Shown one piece after another: positions 44,373-46,522 of a DNA stretch of 46,522 bases. Made by a program: the position numbers and the translations under genes. The first letter of the stretch is position 1. Each line of letters begins with the position of its first letter. Source of the stretch: Methylobacterium isbiliense (GTDB lineage Bacteria > Pseudomonadota > Alphaproteobacteria > Rhizobiales > Beijerinckiaceae); the NCBI RefSeq assembly GCF_022179325.1, contig NZ_BPQQ01000101.1:1-46522 (forward strand). The letters are read 5' to 3'. The notes beneath the pieces were generated by a model that was given only the letters and a program-made list of their open reading frames with translations, had not been told where the DNA came from and ran no database searches.

Positions 44373-45284
44373 ATGAAGGGGATCGTGCTGGCCGGAGGCT
44401 CCGGCACCCGGCTCCACCCGGCCACGCTGTCGATCAACAAGCAGCTCCTGCCGGTCTACGACAAGCCGATGATCTACTACCCGGTCTCGGTGCTGATGCT
44501 CGCCGGCATCCGCGACATCCTGATCATCTCGTCGCCTGAGCACCTCGACAACTACAAGCACCTGTTCGGCACCGGCGAGCAGTTCGGCCTCTCCTTCTCG
44601 TACGCCCTCCAGCCCCGGCCCGAGGGCCTGGCCCAGGCCTTCGTCATCGGACGCGACTTCGTCGGCCCCGACCCGGTCTCCTTGATCCTGGGCGACAACC
44701 TGTTCTTCGGCGCCGGCCTGCAGCAGATGCTCGGGCGGGCGCGCGAGCGCAGCCGCGGCGCGACGGTGTTCGCCTACCATGTCGATCATCCGGAGGCCTA
44801 CGGGGTGGTCAACCTCGACGCCGCGGGCCGGCCGACGAAGCTGGTGGAGAAGCCGACGCACCCGGAATCGACCTGGGCGGTGACGGGTTTGTACGTCTAC
44901 GACAACCAGGTGCTGGACATCGCGGCGGCGGTGCGGCCCTCGGCGCGGGGCGAGCTTGAGATCACGGACGTGAACCAGGCCTACCTGGAGCGGGGGGAGC
45001 TGCACGTGGAGTGCATGTCGCGCGGCTATGCGTGGCTGGACACGGGCACGCACGACAGCCTGCTGGAGGCCTCCGAGTTCGTGCGGGTGATCCAGCGCCG
45101 CCAGGGCATGCAGGTCGCCTGCCTGGAGGAGATCGCCTACCTCCAGGGATTCATCTCCCGCGAGCAGGCGCTGGCGCGCGCTCATGCCTTCGCGAAGACC
45201 GGCTACGGCCAAGCGCTCCTGCGCACCATCCGCACGGTCGAGCCGGGCGGCGCGGCGGCCCGGTTGCTGCAGGCCGCCGAGTGA
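44373..45284 (+). CDS. rfbA: Glucose-1-phosphate thymidylyltransferase
   Basis: The enzyme makes dTDP-glucose from glucose-1-P and dTTP, the first step to dTDP-rhamnose and other deoxysugars. The start MKGIVLAGGSGTRLHPATLS holds the nucleotide-binding GGxGTRL motif, followed by KQLLPVYDKPMIYYP. ILGDNLFFGAGLQ carries the metal-binding Asp, and LVEKPTHPESTWAVTGLYVY and AWLDTGTHDSLLEA are conserved. The length of 303 is slightly above the usual 290. The ATG at 44373 has AAGGAG. The usual partners rfbB, rfbC and rfbD are not in the window. Confidence 0.96.
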   Translation: MKGIVLAGGSGTRLHPATLSINKQLLPVYDKPMIYYPVSVLMLAGIRDILIISSPEHLDNYKHLFGTGEQFGLSFSYALQPRPEGLAQAFVIGRDFVGPDPVSLILGDNLFFGAGLQQMLGRARERSRGATVFAYHVDHPEAYGVVNLDAAGRPTKLVEKPTHPESTWAVTGLYVYDNQVLDIAAAVRPSARGELEITDVNQAYLERGELHVECMSRGYAWLDTGTHDSLLEASEFVRVIQRRQGMQVACLEEIAYLQGFISREQALARAHAFAKTGYGQALLRTIRTVEPGGAAARLLQAAE

Positions 45285-45414
45285 CCGCCGGGACGCGCGC
45301 TTTGCGATTCGCACGGCTCCGCTTTGCTGCATATTGACAACGCGACGTCCGGTCCTCTTCAACAAAGCTGGCTCTCTAAGCTTCCTGCCGGCATAGGCGT
45401 TGAGGAACGGGACG

Positions 45415-45636
45415 ATGTTTCTGCTGGCGGCGGCGGCCCTCCTCGGTGGAGCGGCGACATGGGCCGTGTTGGGCATGCTGGGCGTCGCCTTCGCCTGGAT
45501 CGGGTTCCCGCTCGGCGGAAGCGTGGCGGCCCTGGCGGCGGGCGGTCTCGTGGCGCTGAGCCGCCGGCAGGCGCGCGCCCGATCCGGGCCGGTCTCCCGG
45601 GCCGATGCGACGGGCCGCACCCCCTCGATCCTCTGA
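45415..45636 (+). CDS. Small membrane protein (73 aa)
   Basis: Two hydrophobic helices (MFLLAAAALLGGAATWAVLG, then AFAWIGFPLGGSVAALAAGG) are followed by a basic Ser/Arg-rich tail. ATG 45415 with GAGGAACGGG upstream is preferred to TTG 45400. The family is not recognised. It lies between rfbA and urtE in the same direction, without clear coupling to either. Confidence 0.6.
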   Translation: MFLLAAAALLGGAATWAVLGMLGVAFAWIGFPLGGSVAALAAGGLVALSRRQARARSGPVSRADATGRTPSIL

Positions 45637-45780
45637 TTCGGTTTCCGGACGATCCGTTCCAGGAGCCGCATCGCGATGCGACTGCAACGCAGGCGCCGAG
45701 CGATCGATCGGATTTCGTGTGACGGCGCGATCCTTGCAAGCGCGGCCATGCCCCGGGGAGAGCGGGCGCGAGGAGAGGCC

Positions 45781-46476
45781 ATGCTCAACGTCGACGCGAT
45801 CGACCTTCATTACGGCGCGGCGCAGGCCCTGCGCGGCGTGTCGCTGACGGCCGAGGTCGGTCAGGTCACCGCCGTGCTCGGGCGCAACGGCGTCGGCAAG
45901 ACCTCGCTGATGCGCGCCATCGTCGGCCAGCAGCCGGTGTCGAAGGGGGCAGTGCGCCTCGCGGGCGAGGACATCAGCCGGCTCGCCCCCTACGACCGGG
46001 CGCGGCGCGGCATCGCCTTCGTACCCCAGGGGCGCGAGATCTTCCCGCTGCTCACCGTCAAGGAGAACCTCGAGACGGGCTTCGCGCCGCTCAAGCGCCG
46101 CGACCGCCACGTTCCGGGCGAGATCTACGACCTGTTTCCGGTGCTCAAGGACATGCTGCACCGGCGCGGCGGCGACCTCTCGGGCGGGCAGCAGCAGCAG
46201 CTCGCCATCGGCCGTGCCCTCGTCACCCGGCCCCGCCTGCTCGTCCTCGACGAGCCCACCGAGGGGATCCAGCCCTCGATCATCAAGGATATCGGGCGGG
46301 CCATCAGCTATCTGCGCTCCAAGGGCGAGATGGCGATCGTGCTGGTCGAGCAGTATTTCGAGTGGGCGCGCGACCTCTGCGATGCCTACGCGGTGATGGA
46401 CCGCGGCCAAGTCGTCGAGGCCGGTCCCCGCTCCGGCATGGTCGAGGCGCAGGTGCGCCGCTGGCTGTCGGTCTAA
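45781..46476 (+). CDS. urtE: Urea ABC transporter ATP-binding protein UrtE-like
   Basis: This is an ABC ATPase of the branched-chain amino acid/urea (HAAT) group, 231 residues. Walker A is LGRNGVGKTSLMRAI, the signature LSGGQQQQLAIGRAL, Walker B LLVLDEPTEGIQPSII, and the switch His position is occupied in LVEQYFEWARDL. The phrases FVPQGREIFPLLTVKENLET and DEPTEGIQPSIIKDIG are typical of UrtE rather than LivF. The ATG at 45781 has AGGAGAGG. No urtA-D gene lies within the window upstream. The TAA stop lies inside the left end of the repeat element. Confidence 0.88.
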   Translation: MLNVDAIDLHYGAAQALRGVSLTAEVGQVTAVLGRNGVGKTSLMRAIVGQQPVSKGAVRLAGEDISRLAPYDRARRGIAFVPQGREIFPLLTVKENLETGFAPLKRRDRHVPGEIYDLFPVLKDMLHRRGGDLSGGQQQQLAIGRALVTRPRLLVLDEPTEGIQPSIIKDIGRAISYLRSKGEMAIVLVEQYFEWARDLCDAYAVMDRGQVVEAGPRSGMVEAQVRRWLSV

Positions 46477-46522
46477 GCAGACTTGCGTTGGCAAGCCAAC
46501 GCTTCGTCCGCTTAGGTTCTTG
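46472..46522. repeat. Second exact copy of the palindromic repeat, cut by window end
   Basis: All 51 bases are identical to 8911-8961, including TCTAAGCAGA and the GCGTTGGC-AA-GCCAACGC hairpin. The element runs off the window. Confidence 0.9.

Noticed and set aside
45676-45780. N-terminal extension of urtE
   Set aside because: The extension is Arg-rich and outside the family. The ATG at 45781 has a strong ribosome-binding site and starts the normal ABC domain.

Overview
The window is high-GC DNA from an alphaproteobacterium, most likely a Methylobacterium-type member of the Hyphomicrobiales. I infer this from the GC-rich codon use, the rhizobial-style exopolysaccharide genes (ExoF-like exporter, Wzz/tyrosine-kinase proteins), a DUF6496 protein, a DUF992 protein, a TorF-type porin, glnK-amtB and short palindromic repeats of rhizobial character. 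No rRNA, tRNA, CRISPR array, integrase or recognisable transposase was seen.

Region 1 (1-5.4 kb) is a set of small housekeeping or stress-type genes: two cupins, a cold-shock protein, several small hydrophilic proteins and a DJ-1/PfpI protein. Region 2 (5.4-9.0 kb) is a compact cassette: a LysR regulator divergent from an unusual DRE-TIM (isopropylmalate/homocitrate synthase-like) enzyme, followed by an AEC-family carboxylate transporter and closed by a 108-bp palindromic repeat. The enzyme gene looks lower in GC than its surroundings, and its usual metal-ligand Asn appears replaced. This is the best candidate for an undescribed pathway.

Region 3 (9.0-18.3 kb) is mostly core: ftsK, a TorF-type porin gene broken by an in-frame TGA, amtB and glnK with a strong sigma-54 promoter match, tesB, a UbiH-family monooxygenase, a probable 50-residue protein antisense to its end, and a DUF992 secreted protein.

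Region 4 (18.5-45.3 kb) is a large Wzx/Wzy-type exopolysaccharide locus. The minus-strand part holds a secreted beta-helix/RTX protein, an acyltransferase, a GT8 glycosyltransferase, an ExoF-like exporter, a GT4 glycosyltransferase and algD (GDP-mannose dehydrogenase). The plus-strand part holds a PL5 alginate-lyase-like enzyme, a PPP-type phosphatase, the initiating sugar-phosphate transferase, a Wzy-like polymerase, two consecutive Wzz/BY-kinase proteins (the first with a degenerate Walker A, the second intact with a Tyr-rich tail), an acyltransferase-3 protein, GT4, a Wzx-like flippase, two GT2 enzymes, a hexapeptide acyltransferase and rfbA. Together they would make lipid-linked repeat units containing a GDP-mannuronate-derived sugar, flip and polymerise them, export the polymer and trim it. 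An AT-rich intergenic region with a 22-bp-period direct repeat separates divergent algD and the initiating transferase and probably controls both arms.

Region 5 (45.4-46.5 kb) holds a small membrane protein and a urtE-like ABC ATPase without its partner genes. The urtE stop codon lies inside a second copy of the 108-bp repeat, cut by the window end.
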